NCBI RefSeq assembly: GCF_001463905.1
Contig: NZ_BBWR01000009.1
Span: 1-64,000 of the forward strand
Reading direction: 5' to 3'
Length of the DNA: 64,000 nt
DNA from: Aureimonas frigidaquae
GTDB taxonomy: Bacteria > Pseudomonadota > Alphaproteobacteria > Rhizobiales > Rhizobiaceae
In this document: positions 1 to 9,470 of the stretch, piece after piece
Position numbering within the stretch: the first letter of the stretch is position 1
Layout of the letters: every line of letters begins with the position of its first letter
Notes under the pieces: model-generated
The model's database searches: none
Seen by the model: the letters and a program-made list of their open reading frames with translations, nothing else
What the model was told of the DNA's origin: nothing
Position numbers and translations under genes: made by a program

Positions 1-1673
1 CCGCCACCGCCACAGCACATGGACCGCTTGCCGTGCCGCTCCATTTCCAGGACGTGCAGCCCCATCCGGTCGAGCAGGCGGCGCGGGGCCTCCACCTCCC
101 CATTGTAGCGGCCGAGGTAACACGGGTCGTGATAGGTCACGTCCTGCCCGGCCAGGCTTGCGAAGGACAACCGCCCATCTGCCGCCAGCTCGTCCAGGAA
201 GGCGGAGTGGTGGATGACCTCGTAGTGCCCGCCCAATGCGGGATACTCGTTGCGCAGGACATGCAGCGCATGCGGATCGGCCGTCAGGATGCGGTTGAAG
301 GCGTAGCGCGACAGGGTGGCGATGTTGTCGACTGCCAGTTGCTGGAACGTCGCCTCGTCACCCAGCCGGCGCGCCGTATCCCCGCAATCGCGTTCCTCTG
401 CGCCGAGGATGGCGTAGTCCACGCCGGCCAGGTCGAGAAGCCGCAGGAGCGCGCGCAGCGAGCGGCCATAGCGCAGATCATAGGCGCCTTCGCCGAGCCA
501 CAGCAGGATATCGGCCTGTCCACGCTCTGACATCAGGGGTAGAGGCAGGCCGGCGGCGAAGTCCGGCCGCGCGGCAAGCCGGCGTCCGCCGGGTTCGTCC
601 TGCGTGCGGGTGCGCGCCAGGAGATCCTCCGCCTTGTCCGGTACCGCGCCGCGCTCCAGGACCTGGAATCGCCGCAGATCGACGATGGCGTCGACATGCT
701 CGATCATCATCGGGCACTCTTCCACGCAGGCGCGGCAGGTCGTGCACGACCAGAGCGTATCGGGATGGATCAGCGCATCCTGCCCGATAATGGCAGTCTC
801 CATGCCGCTGACCCCGGCGACGGCCGGAGCATTCGGATAGCCGCGCCCGCGATAGGCCGGGTTGCCGCCGGGCGTCATGGCGGCGGACAGGTCCTGGATC
901 AGCCGCTTGGGGTTGAGCGGCTGGCCGGCGGCAAAGGCCGGGCAGGCCATTTCGCAGCGGCCGCACTGGATGCAGGCATCGAAGGACAGGAGCCGGTTCC
1001 AGGCAAAGTCGGACGGCGCAGCGACGCCGAGCCGCGACTGCGTAAGATCCAGCGGCACCAGGGCCGTATCGGCGCGTCCTGCAAAACGTTCGGGGCGCGG
1101 ATGGGCGATCAGATGCAGCGCTCCGGTGACGGCATGGCGCATCGGGCCGCTGCCGGTCTGGACCGCCAGGCCGAGGCCACCCGCCACGGCCAGTGCAAAA
1201 CCGGCCAGGTTGAGCGCCGGGCCGAGGGGCAGCGTCGCCAGCGCGCCGCCCGCGGCATAGGAGAGGAGCAGGAGGGGCAGGATCTGGAAAGCCCCGCGCG
1301 ACAGGCGCGGCGGGGTCGGCGGCGCGCGGCGCAGGCCGACCATGAGCGCGCCGGCCAGCATGGCGGCAAAGGCCAGCCCGGTCAGCGCCGCCAGGATGGC
1401 GGATTCGCCCAGTCCCGGCAGCAGCGCCAGGAGGGCGAGCAGCGAGGCCGCGATCAGGCCGCCGGCCACCATGGCGTGCATGCGGGCCGTGAAGGGATCA
1501 CGCGCGACGACGCCATGCACGTCCTTGAGATAGCGGCGGGGCAGGGCGGCGATCCCGGCCAGCCAGTCCACCGGCGCGGCGGTGCCCGCGTGCCAGAGCC
1601 GCAGGCGCGGAGCGAGCCGCGCCAGCGCCACGAACAGCATCAGGAGTACCAAAAGGCCGATGGCAGTGGTCAT
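1..1673 (-). CDS. dgcB: Dimethylglycine catabolism protein DgcB, membrane-anchored Fe-S electron carrier (3' partial)
   Basis: The frame is open from an ATG at 1673 to the window edge, giving 557 residues without the C-terminus. An N-terminal hydrophobic region with the family's PRRYL-DVH stretch comes first. Two ferredoxin-type 4Fe-4S motifs follow, C-IQ-C-GR-C-EMA-CP near residue 232 and C-TT-C-RA-C-VEE-CP near 306. A CCG-type heterodisulfide-reductase-like domain ends at the edge in CCGGGG. DgcB is thought to pass electrons from dimethylglycine demethylation to the membrane quinone pool. The gene starts 25 nt after dgcA stops and is the last visible gene of the gbcA-gbcB-regulator-dgcA-dgcB series. 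Identity is clear; only the extreme C-terminus is missing. Confidence 0.92.
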   Translation of the reverse strand, partial: MTTAIGLLVLLMLFVALARLAPRLRLWHAGTAAPVDWLAGIAALPRRYLKDVHGVVARDPFTARMHAMVAGGLIAASLLALLALLPGLGESAILAALTGLAFAAMLAGALMVGLRRAPPTPPRLSRGAFQILPLLLLSYAAGGALATLPLGPALNLAGFALAVAGGLGLAVQTGSGPMRHAVTGALHLIAHPRPERFAGRADTALVPLDLTQSRLGVAAPSDFAWNRLLSFDACIQCGRCEMACPAFAAGQPLNPKRLIQDLSAAMTPGGNPAYRGRGYPNAPAVAGVSGMETAIIGQDALIHPDTLWSCTTCRACVEECPMMIEHVDAIVDLRRFQVLERGAVPDKAEDLLARTRTQDEPGGRRLAARPDFAAGLPLPLMSERGQADILLWLGEGAYDLRYGRSLRALLRLLDLAGVDYAILGAEERDCGDTARRLGDEATFQQLAVDNIATLSRYAFNRILTADPHALHVLRNEYPALGGHYEVIHHSAFLDELAADGRLSFASLAGQDVTYHDPCYLGRYNGEVEAPRRLLDRMGLHVLEMERHGKRSMCCGGG

Positions 1674-1698
1674 GGGGCGTGCCTGTCCGGTGGCCGGG

Positions 1699-3738
1699 CT
1701 AGAGGTCCTTGCAAAGGCGCAGCGCGTCGTAGATCGCCGCATGGATGTTGCGCCCCGCGACGGCATCGCCGATCCGGTAGAGCGCGAAGCCGTCGCGGTT
1801 ATCGGGTTGCGGGCGGCCCGCGACCAGGGCTTCCTGATCGATCTGCCCATGATTGCGGGACTTGTCCTTCAGGTCGACATAGATGCCGTCATTGGGCAGC
1901 GTCCCGTAATCCACCACCACGCGGTCCACCACGCGCTCTTCCTCCGCATCCGTGTAGGTGTTGCGCAGGGCGGCCACCAGCCGGTTGCCTTCGGGGTAGA
2001 TCTCGATCAGCTCCATATTGGGCGTCATGACGACGCCGAGCTTGTAGAGTTCGCGCAGGTGGATCGGCTGGTTGGTCGTGCCGATCTCCTCGCCGATCAT
2101 GCGGTCATGCGTGGCCAGTTCCACCAGGCAGCCGCGCTTGGCCAGATGTTCGGCGGTCGAGGCCGCATTGTGCTGCCCCTGCTCGTCATAGAGGAGGATC
2201 GTCCCCGTGGGCTCGACCCGGCCGCTCAATATGTCGGCCGTCGAGACGGCGTGCTCCTGCGCGCCGCGCGCGTGGCCCAGGGCCGGCCGCCCGCCCGTGG
2301 CGACGATGACGACATCCGGCCGCTCGGCCAGGACCGCCTCGGCGCTCGCCTCCACTCCCAGGCGCCTGTCGACGCCGAGCTTGACGACCTGCGCGTCCAG
2401 CCAGCGGGAAATGCCGGTCAGCGCCTCGCGCCAGGTGGCCTTGGCGGCCAGGGTGATCTGGCCGCCGGTCGCCGGCTGGCGTTCGAACAGGACGACCTCA
2501 TGGCCGCGCAGGGCCAGAACCCGGGCGGCTTCCAGGCCCGCCGGCCCGCCGCCGATCACCACCGCCTTGCGCCGTGAGGGGCCGGGGGTGACTTCGTGCG
2601 GCATGGTCGCCTCGCGCCCCGTGGCCGCGTTCTGGATGCAGAGCGCATCGCCGCCCACATAGATCCTGTCGATGCAGTAGCCCGCGCCGACGCATTGACG
2701 GATATCGTCGGCGCGGCCTTCCTGCAGCTTGCGCACGAGGTGCGGATCGGCGATGTGGGCCCGCGTCATCGCCACCATGTCGACATGGCCTTCGGCCACG
2801 GCGCGCGCGGCGCTGGCGATGTCCGTCACACGCTGGGCGTGGAACACCGGCACGTCGACCTCGCGCTTCAGGGCACTCGGCAGGTACAGGAACGGCGCGA
2901 CGGGGAAGCTCATATTGGGCAGCGACACCGCATGGGCGATATGATCGCGCGCCTGGCCGCCGATGATGTTCAGGAAATCCACCAGGCCGCGCTCGGCATA
3001 GGTGGTGGCGATGGTCATGAGATCGTCCTGCGACAGGCCGCTGCCGAGCATCTCATCGCCCGACATGCGGATGCCGATAACGAAATCGTCGCCCACCTCG
3101 GTGCGCATGGCCTCCAGCACCTCGATGCCGAAGCGCATGCGGTTGTCGAGGCTGCCGCCATAGGCGTCGGTCCGCATGTTGCTGGAGGGGGACCAGAACT
3201 GATCGACCAGATGGCCATGCGCGGCCGAAATCTCGCAGCCGTCGAGCCCGCCGTCGCGCGCCCGCCGCGCCGCCGCGGCGAAGGATGCGACGACACGGTC
3301 GATATCCTCCTGTTCCATTTCCTTCGGAACCGAGCGCGAGGCCGGCTCGCGCAGGACGGACGGCGCGATGGTCGGCATCCAGTTGTCCGTATCGGAGCGC
3401 GTGCGCCGGCCCATATGGGTGAGCTGGATCATCAGCTTCGCCCCGTGCCGGTGGATGCGTTCGGAAAAGGACTGGAAGAAGGGGATGACGCTGTCGTCCG
3501 CCACCGAAATCTGCGCCCAGGGGGTGGCCGGGCTGTCGATGGCCACCGAGGACGAGCCGCCGAACATGGTCAGGCCGATGCCGCCCTTGGCCTTTTCCTC
3601 GTGATACAGCTGGTAGCGCTCCTGCGGCTTGCCGTCCTTGCCGTAGCCCGGCGCATGGCTGGTCGACATGACACGGTTGCGGATGGTCAGGCCCTTGATG
3701 GTCAAGGGTTTCAACAGCGCGTCGGCATGGGCGATCAT
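1699..3738 (-). CDS. dgcA: Dimethylglycine dehydrogenase DgcA (OYE-type NADH:flavin oxidoreductase)
   Basis: 679 residues. The N-terminal half is an FMN-binding old-yellow-enzyme TIM barrel, the C-terminal half a pyridine-nucleotide disulfide oxidoreductase fold (Rossmann motif VVIGGGPAGLEAARVLALRG). The linker holds cysteines in the pattern C-x5-C-x11-C of the trimethylamine-dehydrogenase-like family. It demethylates dimethylglycine to sarcosine, probably with DgcB as electron acceptor. The start at 3738 overlaps the TGA of the upstream regulator (ATGA), implying translational coupling. The frame stays open far upstream, but that stretch is antisense-like low-complexity translation of the regulator gene, so the ATG at MIAHADALL is chosen. 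Confidence 0.93.
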   Translation of the reverse strand: MIAHADALLKPLTIKGLTIRNRVMSTSHAPGYGKDGKPQERYQLYHEEKAKGGIGLTMFGGSSSVAIDSPATPWAQISVADDSVIPFFQSFSERIHRHGAKLMIQLTHMGRRTRSDTDNWMPTIAPSVLREPASRSVPKEMEQEDIDRVVASFAAAARRARDGGLDGCEISAAHGHLVDQFWSPSSNMRTDAYGGSLDNRMRFGIEVLEAMRTEVGDDFVIGIRMSGDEMLGSGLSQDDLMTIATTYAERGLVDFLNIIGGQARDHIAHAVSLPNMSFPVAPFLYLPSALKREVDVPVFHAQRVTDIASAARAVAEGHVDMVAMTRAHIADPHLVRKLQEGRADDIRQCVGAGYCIDRIYVGGDALCIQNAATGREATMPHEVTPGPSRRKAVVIGGGPAGLEAARVLALRGHEVVLFERQPATGGQITLAAKATWREALTGISRWLDAQVVKLGVDRRLGVEASAEAVLAERPDVVIVATGGRPALGHARGAQEHAVSTADILSGRVEPTGTILLYDEQGQHNAASTAEHLAKRGCLVELATHDRMIGEEIGTTNQPIHLRELYKLGVVMTPNMELIEIYPEGNRLVAALRNTYTDAEEERVVDRVVVDYGTLPNDGIYVDLKDKSRNHGQIDQEALVAGRPQPDNRDGFALYRIGDAVAGRNIHAAIYDALRLCKDL

Positions 3739-4745
3739 GGGCGCAGATCCTCCAGGATGGCCTGCGTTGCGGCGGCGGGCGCGGCCGGGCGCAGCCGTTC
3801 GCTGCGCGGCGTATGCCCGTAGCGACGGCGGTAGGCGGCGGAAAAATGGGCGGGGGATACGAAGCCGCAGGCAATCCCCACGGCCGTGATGCTGAGTTCG
3901 GACTGGCGCAGCAGATCGCGCGCATGGGCAAGCCGCAGCGACAGGTAGTATTCGGCCGGGCCGACGCCCGTATGCTGGCGGAACAGGCGTTCGAGCTGGC
4001 GGGACGACAGGCTGGCCCGCGCGGCGATGGCGGTGACGCTCATGGGCGCATCCACCGTCTTGCGCATCAGGTCGGCCGCAAGGTCCAGCGCCGGGTGGCC
4101 CTGGCCCTGCCGCGACAGGGGCTGCTGCTGGCTTTCGCCCTGGCCGCGCAGCCGCTCCAGGATGAACTGGCGGGCGAGCTTGTTCTTGACGCTCCGGCCG
4201 AGCCGGGCTTCCACCAGCGCGGCCATGAGGTCCATCGGCGCCGTTCCGCCCGTGCAGGTGACCCGGTCCCTGTCGATGACGAAGATATCCTCGACGAAAT
4301 GGACGTCCGGGAATTCCTCGGCGATGGCGGTGAGGTTCTCCCAGTGGATGGCGCAGCGGCGCCCGTCGAGAAGTCCGGCCTGCGCCAGGGCGAAACTGCC
4401 GGTGCACAGCGCGCCGAGCGTCTGGCCGCGCCGCGCCAGGCGGCGCAGTTCCTCGAGCAGGCGCTTGTCGATCGCATGGCGGATATCGAGCCCGCCGCAG
4501 ACGAACAGGATATCGGCCCGTGCCGCATCGGCCAGCGCCACGGTGCGCGCCAGGGACAAGCCGTTCGACGCCTCGACCGGGGCGCCCGACAGGCTGACGA
4601 CCTGCCACTCATAGACCGTCTCACCGGCCAGGTAATTGGCAATCCGGCACGCCTCGATGGCCGACATGGCGGCGACCATCGAATAGTTGGGCAGCGTCAG
4701 GAAGGCGAAGCTGCGCAATGCGGAAAGGTCGGGGGGCGCCGGCAT
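3735..4745 (-). CDS. gbdR: GlxA/GbdR-like AraC-family transcriptional regulator
   Basis: 336 residues: an N-terminal DJ-1/PfpI-like class I amidotransferase fold (about 10-175, with the GALCTGSFALA nucleophile-elbow region) and a C-terminal AraC helix-turn-helix pair (about 225-320). This is the architecture of GbdR, the glycine betaine/dimethylglycine-responsive activator. It lies inside the catabolic operon, 12 nt after gbcB and overlapping dgcA by 4 nt. It is therefore probably co-transcribed with its targets and may act on its own promoter upstream of gbcA. The GbdR assignment rests on architecture and position; CdhR-like carnitine sensing is the main alternative. Confidence 0.85.
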   Translation of the reverse strand: MPAPPDLSALRSFAFLTLPNYSMVAAMSAIEACRIANYLAGETVYEWQVVSLSGAPVEASNGLSLARTVALADAARADILFVCGGLDIRHAIDKRLLEELRRLARRGQTLGALCTGSFALAQAGLLDGRRCAIHWENLTAIAEEFPDVHFVEDIFVIDRDRVTCTGGTAPMDLMAALVEARLGRSVKNKLARQFILERLRGQGESQQQPLSRQGQGHPALDLAADLMRKTVDAPMSVTAIAARASLSSRQLERLFRQHTGVGPAEYYLSLRLAHARDLLRQSELSITAVGIACGFVSPAHFSAAYRRRYGHTPRSERLRPAAPAAATQAILEDLRP

Positions 4746-4757
4746 GCCGCTGGGCTC

Positions 4758-5867
4758 TCAGCGGTCGATCACGACGTCGGACAAGGGCTTGGAGCAGCAG
4801 ATCAGCACCATGCCCTGGTCGACCTCGCGCTGGCGGATGCCACCCTGATGGGTCATCTCCACCTCGCCCGAGAGCTTTTTGGACTTGCAGGTTCCGCACA
4901 GCCCCTTGGTGCAGCTCGACGGCAGGCGCATGCCGGCGCGGCGCGCCGCGTCCAGAATGGTCAGGTTGGAGGGGCACTCGACGACCCGCTTGGTCTTGGC
5001 GAACTCGATCCGGAAGGTGGCCGTATCGCTGGCCAGCTCTTCCGAGGCTTCCTCAACGGCCTCGCGCTCGGCGGCGGGCAGTTCCTCGAAGTTGAAGCTT
5101 TCCTCGAAGTGGCGGCTCATGTCGAAACCGGCCTCGGCCAGCATCGTGCGGACCGCAGCCATGAAGGGCGCAGGTCCGCAGACGAAGACGATCCGCTCGC
5201 GGAAATCGGGCGCGAGGGCATCCAGCATGGGCCGCGTGAGCCGCCCGCGCAGCCCTGTCCAGGATTCGTGCGGGGCATCGTCCTCGCAGATATGGGCCAC
5301 GCGGATGGAGCGGTTGCGCCGGGCCATGAAGTCCAGCTCGTCCCGGTAGACGATGTCGGCCGGCGAGCGCGCGGCGTGGACGAAAAGCGTATCGCGGATT
5401 TCGGCCAGGTCGTAGGCGCTGCGCGCCATGGACATCATCGGGGTCACGCCGCTGCCGCCCGACAGGAGCAGGTATTTGGGCTGGGCGGGCGAGACGGCCC
5501 AGGAGAATTCGCCCATCGGGCCCGTGGCACGCAGCATCATGCCGGGGCGGAAATTGTCGTGCAGCCAGTTGGAGACCGGGCCGTTGCGCACGCGCTTGAC
5601 GGTGATCGACACCGTGTCCGGCCGCGTGGGGGAGGAGGAGATCGTGTAGCAGCGATAGATCGTCTCTCCGCCGATCTCGAACTCGAAGGTCAGGAACTGG
5701 CCGGGAAGGTAGGTGAAGTGCCGCCCGCGGCGCGGCGCGAAGACGAAGGTCTTGACGTCATGCGTCTCGGCCCGCACCGCCCGGCAGATCAGGACGTCGT
5801 CCTCGTTCGGGTCCCACTCGTAGTAGCCCGTCGGCGCGGGCTTGGCGGCAATGTCCATCTGGCTCAC
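4758..5867 (-). CDS. gbcB: Glycine betaine monooxygenase reductase subunit GbcB
   Basis: 369 residues from a GTG at 5867, favoured because a GAGGG Shine-Dalgarno lies 7 nt upstream; an in-frame ATG at 5858 is the alternative. It has an FAD-binding ferredoxin-reductase domain (flavin motif RCYTIS), an NAD-binding domain (GGSGVTPMMS) and a C-terminal plant-type 2Fe-2S ferredoxin (C-TKGL-C-GT-C, then a fourth Cys before SKP). It passes electrons from NAD(P)H to the Rieske oxygenase GbcA, which starts 28 nt upstream in the same operon. Together they oxidatively demethylate glycine betaine to dimethylglycine. Confidence 0.92.
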   Translation of the reverse strand: MSQMDIAAKPAPTGYYEWDPNEDDVLICRAVRAETHDVKTFVFAPRRGRHFTYLPGQFLTFEFEIGGETIYRCYTISSSPTRPDTVSITVKRVRNGPVSNWLHDNFRPGMMLRATGPMGEFSWAVSPAQPKYLLLSGGSGVTPMMSMARSAYDLAEIRDTLFVHAARSPADIVYRDELDFMARRNRSIRVAHICEDDAPHESWTGLRGRLTRPMLDALAPDFRERIVFVCGPAPFMAAVRTMLAEAGFDMSRHFEESFNFEELPAAEREAVEEASEELASDTATFRIEFAKTKRVVECPSNLTILDAARRAGMRLPSSCTKGLCGTCKSKKLSGEVEMTHQGGIRQREVDQGMVLICCSKPLSDVVIDR

Positions 5868-5895
5868 GGGATCGCCCTCGGCGTTGATGTTGGCT

Positions 5896-7179
5896 TCAGG
5901 CGGCGTCGGCGCTGCGGCCCGGCTGGACATGGGCGCGCATGCGCTTGATGTACCAATTGCAGAACTTCTCCACGAGCATCTCGGTATGGGGGGAATAGGG
6001 GCCCGGCTGGTAGGCGCTGGACCTCGCGCCCTTCTGGCAATAGCCGACCAGATCGCTGTCCTGCTGGTTGGTCGCCATCCAGACGCCGATGAGATTTTCC
6101 AGGTCATAGTCCACGCCCTCGACGGCGTCCTTGTGGACGAGCCACTTGGTGCGCAGGAGGGAGTGGTTGGCGTCGATCGGGATGACCGAGAAGGTGACCG
6201 CGTGGTCCCCCATGAAGTGGTGCCAGCTATTGGGCTGTGTCCAGAAGTGCAGGGCGCCCATCTTGTCGCTCGGCAGGGTGCCGAGCCGCTTGCGGCTGGC
6301 CGCCTTGGTATCCAGCGTATGGCTTTCCCCGGCGCCGTCCAGCGGCAGCCGCTCGGTGCGGTAGCCGGTCACCATATCGTCCAGATGCTCCTGGCAACGC
6401 GACGGGATGCCCTGTGCTTCCCATGCGCTGTGGCTGTCGGTGACCATGCAGCCGTAGCGCTCGGCGTTCTGGCGCTCGACCTCGTCCAGTTCCTCCGGCG
6501 CGAAGCCGAAGCCATAGGCGAAGAGCGGCACGGTCAGCTCCGGATGGTTGGCACCGCAGTGGTAGCACTCGCGGTTGTTCTCCATCGTCAGCTTCCAGTT
6601 GCCCGGCTCGATAAGGTCGTGCTGATAGGCAACCTTCGTATCGCGCAGATTGTGAGGGGCGATATAGGGGCCCATCACCCGCGCCATCTCGTCGAAATCC
6701 TCCGGCGGATCCTCCGCCAGGCAGATGAAGATGAGCCCTTCCAGCGAGCGGACATGGACCGGCTTCAGCCCATGGCAGGAGCGGTCGAAGCCTTCGCCCA
6801 TATGCTCGGCATGGATCAGGTCGCCATCCAGATTGTAGGTCCAGGAATGGTAGCGGCAGACGAGGTTGCCCACCGTCGCCTTTTCTTCCAGCACGAGGCG
6901 CGCGCCGCGGTGGCGGCAGACATTGTGGTAGGCGCGGATCTGCATGTCGTCGTCGCGCAGGATCAGGACGGAGTTGGTGCCGATCTCCACCGTCATGACG
7001 TCGCCCGGTTCGGGCACGTCCGGCTCGACGCCGACGAACAACCAGTGCTTCTCGAAGATCGCCTCCATGTCGGCGGCGAAAATCTCGTCGCTCGTATAGA
7101 AGGCCGCCTCCAGCGTGTAACCAGGCACCCGACGCTGCAGGAGGGCGGAGAGGGAGGTATCGTTGCTGCGGTCGAGCAT
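5896..7179 (-). CDS. gbcA: Glycine betaine monooxygenase, Rieske oxygenase subunit GbcA
   Basis: 427 residues. The Rieske 2Fe-2S ligands are visible as C88-x-H90 and C108-x2-H111 (CRHRG and CRYHSW). The mononuclear iron site follows as H207 and H212 in ECYHCGANH, with a likely Asp in NQQDSD near 374. The start at 7179 has a GGAG Shine-Dalgarno about 9 nt upstream; an in-frame ATG 17 codons earlier lacks one. It uses O2 and electrons from GbcB to convert glycine betaine to dimethylglycine and formaldehyde. It is first in its operon and preceded by a 331-nt regulatory gap. GbcA is preferred over other quaternary-amine Rieske oxygenases because of the dgcAB and sox neighbours. Confidence 0.93.
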   Translation of the reverse strand: MLDRSNDTSLSALLQRRVPGYTLEAAFYTSDEIFAADMEAIFEKHWLFVGVEPDVPEPGDVMTVEIGTNSVLILRDDDMQIRAYHNVCRHRGARLVLEEKATVGNLVCRYHSWTYNLDGDLIHAEHMGEGFDRSCHGLKPVHVRSLEGLIFICLAEDPPEDFDEMARVMGPYIAPHNLRDTKVAYQHDLIEPGNWKLTMENNRECYHCGANHPELTVPLFAYGFGFAPEELDEVERQNAERYGCMVTDSHSAWEAQGIPSRCQEHLDDMVTGYRTERLPLDGAGESHTLDTKAASRKRLGTLPSDKMGALHFWTQPNSWHHFMGDHAVTFSVIPIDANHSLLRTKWLVHKDAVEGVDYDLENLIGVWMATNQQDSDLVGYCQKGARSSAYQPGPYSPHTEMLVEKFCNWYIKRMRAHVQPGRSADAA

Positions 7180-7510
7180 GGGCTTCGTCTCCGAAAAAGC
7201 GCCCGGTGGATAATGGCAGTCTGGAGCCATTCTTATCCGGATACTTTACTCCATACGACGAAATCTGGCGCTTTCGCGACACGCTCAAAATTCGGGCATT
7301 GCTCCCGTATACTGCGTCTTCGCAGTGCAGCGTCAATGCTGCATTGCGCTGGCGGCCGGGAACTAGTCTGCTATCATACTCAACGGTTTAGCGGCTATGT
7401 CGCCGCAGGCGGCAAATGCCGGTCTGCGGCACGGGAATTGAGGGATAACGAGCCGCAAAAGGTGAGCGACCGGCCGCGCGAGGGCTAAGCTATGCTCAAT
7501 CCCTGGGCAC
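7180..7510 (-). promoter_or_regulatory. Upstream region of the gbcA operon
   Basis: This 331-nt stretch has no gene. It must hold the promoter of the minus-strand gbcA operon and the downstream end of sdaA. It contains a near-perfect inverted repeat at 7322-7347, entered separately, and a bulged hairpin at 7209-7237 (GATAATGGC against GCCATTCTTATC) in the probable 5' leader. Its base composition is more AT-rich than the flanking genes. I see no convincing -35/-10 pair and no U-tract terminator for sdaA. Confidence 0.55.
7322..7347. promoter_or_regulatory. Inverted repeat, candidate operator of the betaine regulator
   Basis: Arms GCAGTGCAGC and GCTGCATTGC (9 of 10 positions complementary) are separated by 6 bp. 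It lies about 143 bp upstream of the gbcA start, a distance compatible with an activator site for an AraC/GlxA-type regulator. That the operon's own regulator binds here is inference. Confidence 0.45.
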
Positions 7511-8872
7511 TCAACATTCCGGGTGATTGACCGCCAGCCCGCCCTGCGAGGTCTCCTTGTATTTGGTGGCCATGTCCCGCCCGGTTTCGCGCATGGTGAC
7601 GATCACCTTATCGAGCGACACGATATGCTGCCCATCGCCCCGCATGGCGAGCGAGGCGGCCTGGACGGCGGCCACCGCACCGAAGGCGTTGCGCTCGATG
7701 CACGGAACCTGGACAAGGCCGGCGATGGGATCGCAGGTCATGCCGAGATGGTGCTCCATCCCGATCTCGGCGGCGTTCTCCACCTGTTCGTTGGTCGCGC
7801 CGAGTGCCGCGGCAAGGCCGGCCGCGGCCATGGAGCAGGCGACGCCCACCTCTCCCTGGCACCCGACCTCCGCGCCGGAAATGGATGCGTTCTGCTTGAA
7901 GAGGCCGCCGATGGCGGTGGCCGTCAGGAGGAAGGTTTCCATGCCGGCGCGGCTCGCGCCGTGACAATGGTCCCGGAAATAGCGCAGCGTGGCCGGCACG
8001 ACGCCGGCCGCCCCGTTGGTCGGCGCGGTCACGACGCGGCCGCCGGCGGCGTTCTCCTCGTTCACGGCGATGGCGTAGAGGCTGACCCAATCCATGATCT
8101 CGTGCGGGTGGCGGGCGTTGCGCAGATGGTCCGCCTCGAGTTTGCCCTTCAGCGCGCGGGCGCGCCGGCGCACGGAGAGGCCGCCGGGCAGCTCGCCCTC
8201 GGCGCACAGGCCCCGGTCGATGCAGGCCATCATCACGTCGATGATGCGGGTCAGATGCGCCGATACTTCCGCCGGGTCGCGCATGGCGTGCTCGTTGGCG
8301 CGGACGATCTCGGCGATGGAAAGCCCCGTCCGCCGGCCGATATCGAGGAGGATGCGGCCACTGGTGAAGCTGAAGGGCACCGTTGCCTGCGCCTCGACCG
8401 GGCTGCCGACCTCCGCCTCCGGAACGACGAAGCCGCCGCCGATGGAGCACCACCGCTCCTCGAAAAGCGGAGCGTCGTTCGCATCATGGGCGGTGAACTT
8501 CAGCGTGTTGGGATGGGCCGGCGCTTCGGAGATGAAGTCGAAGAGAAGATCCCGCTCCTCGTCGAAACCGATCCGGCGGTCATGCTTGAGCGTCAGGCTG
8601 CGCGTGTCGCGGATCGCCGCGACGATGCCGCCGACGGCATCCGGCTCGACCGACTCCGGGCGCTCGCCGGAAAGGCCGAGCAGGATAGCCTCGGCCGTGC
8701 CGTGGCCCTTGCCCGTCCAGGCGAGGGAGCCATAGAGCGTGATGGTGACGCGCGCGACATCCGGGCAGGTTACCAGCCCTTCGGCAAAGGACGCAGCCGC
8801 ACGCATGGGCCCGACCGTATGCGACGAGGATGGGCCGATTCCCACCTTGAACAGATCGTAAAGCGAGACCAT
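7511..8872 (-). CDS. sdaA: L-serine ammonia-lyase (serine dehydratase, SdaA type)
   Basis: 453 residues, the usual length for single-chain bacterial serine dehydratases. The N-terminal beta domain carries [12 protein letters not shown]. The C-terminal alpha domain has the cysteine-containing segments that bind the oxygen-sensitive 4Fe-4S cluster ([24 protein letters not shown]). It deaminates serine to pyruvate. It follows soxG by 31 nt as last gene of the soxBDAG series. This fits catabolism in which sarcosine-derived glycine and one-carbon units are combined to serine and then drained to pyruvate. The ATG at 8872 begins the conserved [15 protein letters not shown]; upstream codons are not family sequence. 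Confidence 0.94.
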   Translation of the reverse strand: MVSLYDLFKVGIGPSSSHTVGPMRAAASFAEGLVTCPDVARVTITLYGSLAWTGKGHGTAEAILLGLSGERPESVEPDAVGGIVAAIRDTRSLTLKHDRRIGFDEERDLLFDFISEAPAHPNTLKFTAHDANDAPLFEERWCSIGGGFVVPEAEVGSPVEAQATVPFSFTSGRILLDIGRRTGLSIAEIVRANEHAMRDPAEVSAHLTRIIDVMMACIDRGLCAEGELPGGLSVRRRARALKGKLEADHLRNARHPHEIMDWVSLYAIAVNEENAAGGRVVTAPTNGAAGVVPATLRYFRDHCHGASRAGMETFLLTATAIGGLFKQNASISGAEVGCQGEVGVACSMAAAGLAAALGATNEQVENAAEIGMEHHLGMTCDPIAGLVQVPCIERNAFGAVAAVQAASLAMRGDGQHIVSLDKVIVTMRETGRDMATKYKETSQGGLAVNHPEC

Positions 8873-8903
8873 CAGCACATCACCGTTCTTTCGCGCAGCG
8901 CCG

Positions 8904-9470
8904 TCAGCCGAGTTCGCGGCGCGCATCATCCAGGTAGGACCAGGCATAGGGCGCGAAGGAGCGCCACACATCGACCTGGAACTTGTCCTCCTGCGTTCGC
9001 AGAAGGACGATCTCCGTCTTGGCAAGGACCGTACGCGTGCACATGCCGACCGGGAAGGCGTTCAGCGACAGGTCCAGCGGGCAGCCGGCATTCAACACGT
9101 CCGCAGCCCTCGGGCCGCCGATGGTGAAGCTGACCGATCGATGGCTGACATCGACCAGCGCATGCGGCAGGCCGGCCAAAGCCCGTTCGAGCGCTTCTTG
9201 AATGTCTGGCCCGCTCGCCAAAGGCGCCACGAGGAGCCATTCGTCCGGCCCGAGCCAGAGGGCGCGGCGGTCCGGCCCTTCGGTGAAGCGGCAGGCCTCC
9301 TGCGGGAGGGGCGTGCCGAAGGCCTCGCCGGCCGCGGCAATGGCCCTGGCGTCCCGCGCCCGGAAGCTGAACCGCGCGCGCGCCTGCACCAGCTCCAGCG
9401 CAGCGGCCGGGATGGACCGCGCAGCGGCGGCCAGGGCGTCGAGGGGGGAGTTGAGGGTGAGGTCAGACAT
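8904..9470 (-). CDS. soxG: Sarcosine oxidase gamma subunit
   Basis: 188 residues, matching the small gamma subunit of heterotetrameric sarcosine oxidase, which resembles a truncated aminomethyltransferase/GcvT fold (conserved LVDVSHRSV and GCPLDLS segments). Its start overlaps the end of soxA by 8 nt, and sdaA follows 31 nt after its stop. With soxB, soxD and soxA it completes the alpha-beta-gamma-delta complex that oxidises sarcosine to glycine, producing H2O2 and, with tetrahydrofolate, 5,10-methylene-THF. The gamma subunit is the least conserved, so the call leans partly on position. Confidence 0.9.
   Translation of the reverse strand: MSDLTLNSPLDALAAAARSIPAAALELVQARARFSFRARDARAIAAAGEAFGTPLPQEACRFTEGPDRRALWLGPDEWLLVAPLASGPDIQEALERALAGLPHALVDVSHRSVSFTIGGPRAADVLNAGCPLDLSLNAFPVGMCTRTVLAKTEIVLLRTQEDKFQVDVWRSFAPYAWSYLDDARRELG

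Noticed and set aside
3739-4608. An upstream in-frame extension would make dgcA a 969-codon gene.
   Set aside because: The added part is Arg/Pro/Gly-rich antisense-like sequence lying wholly over the regulator gene; the family N-terminus begins at 3738.
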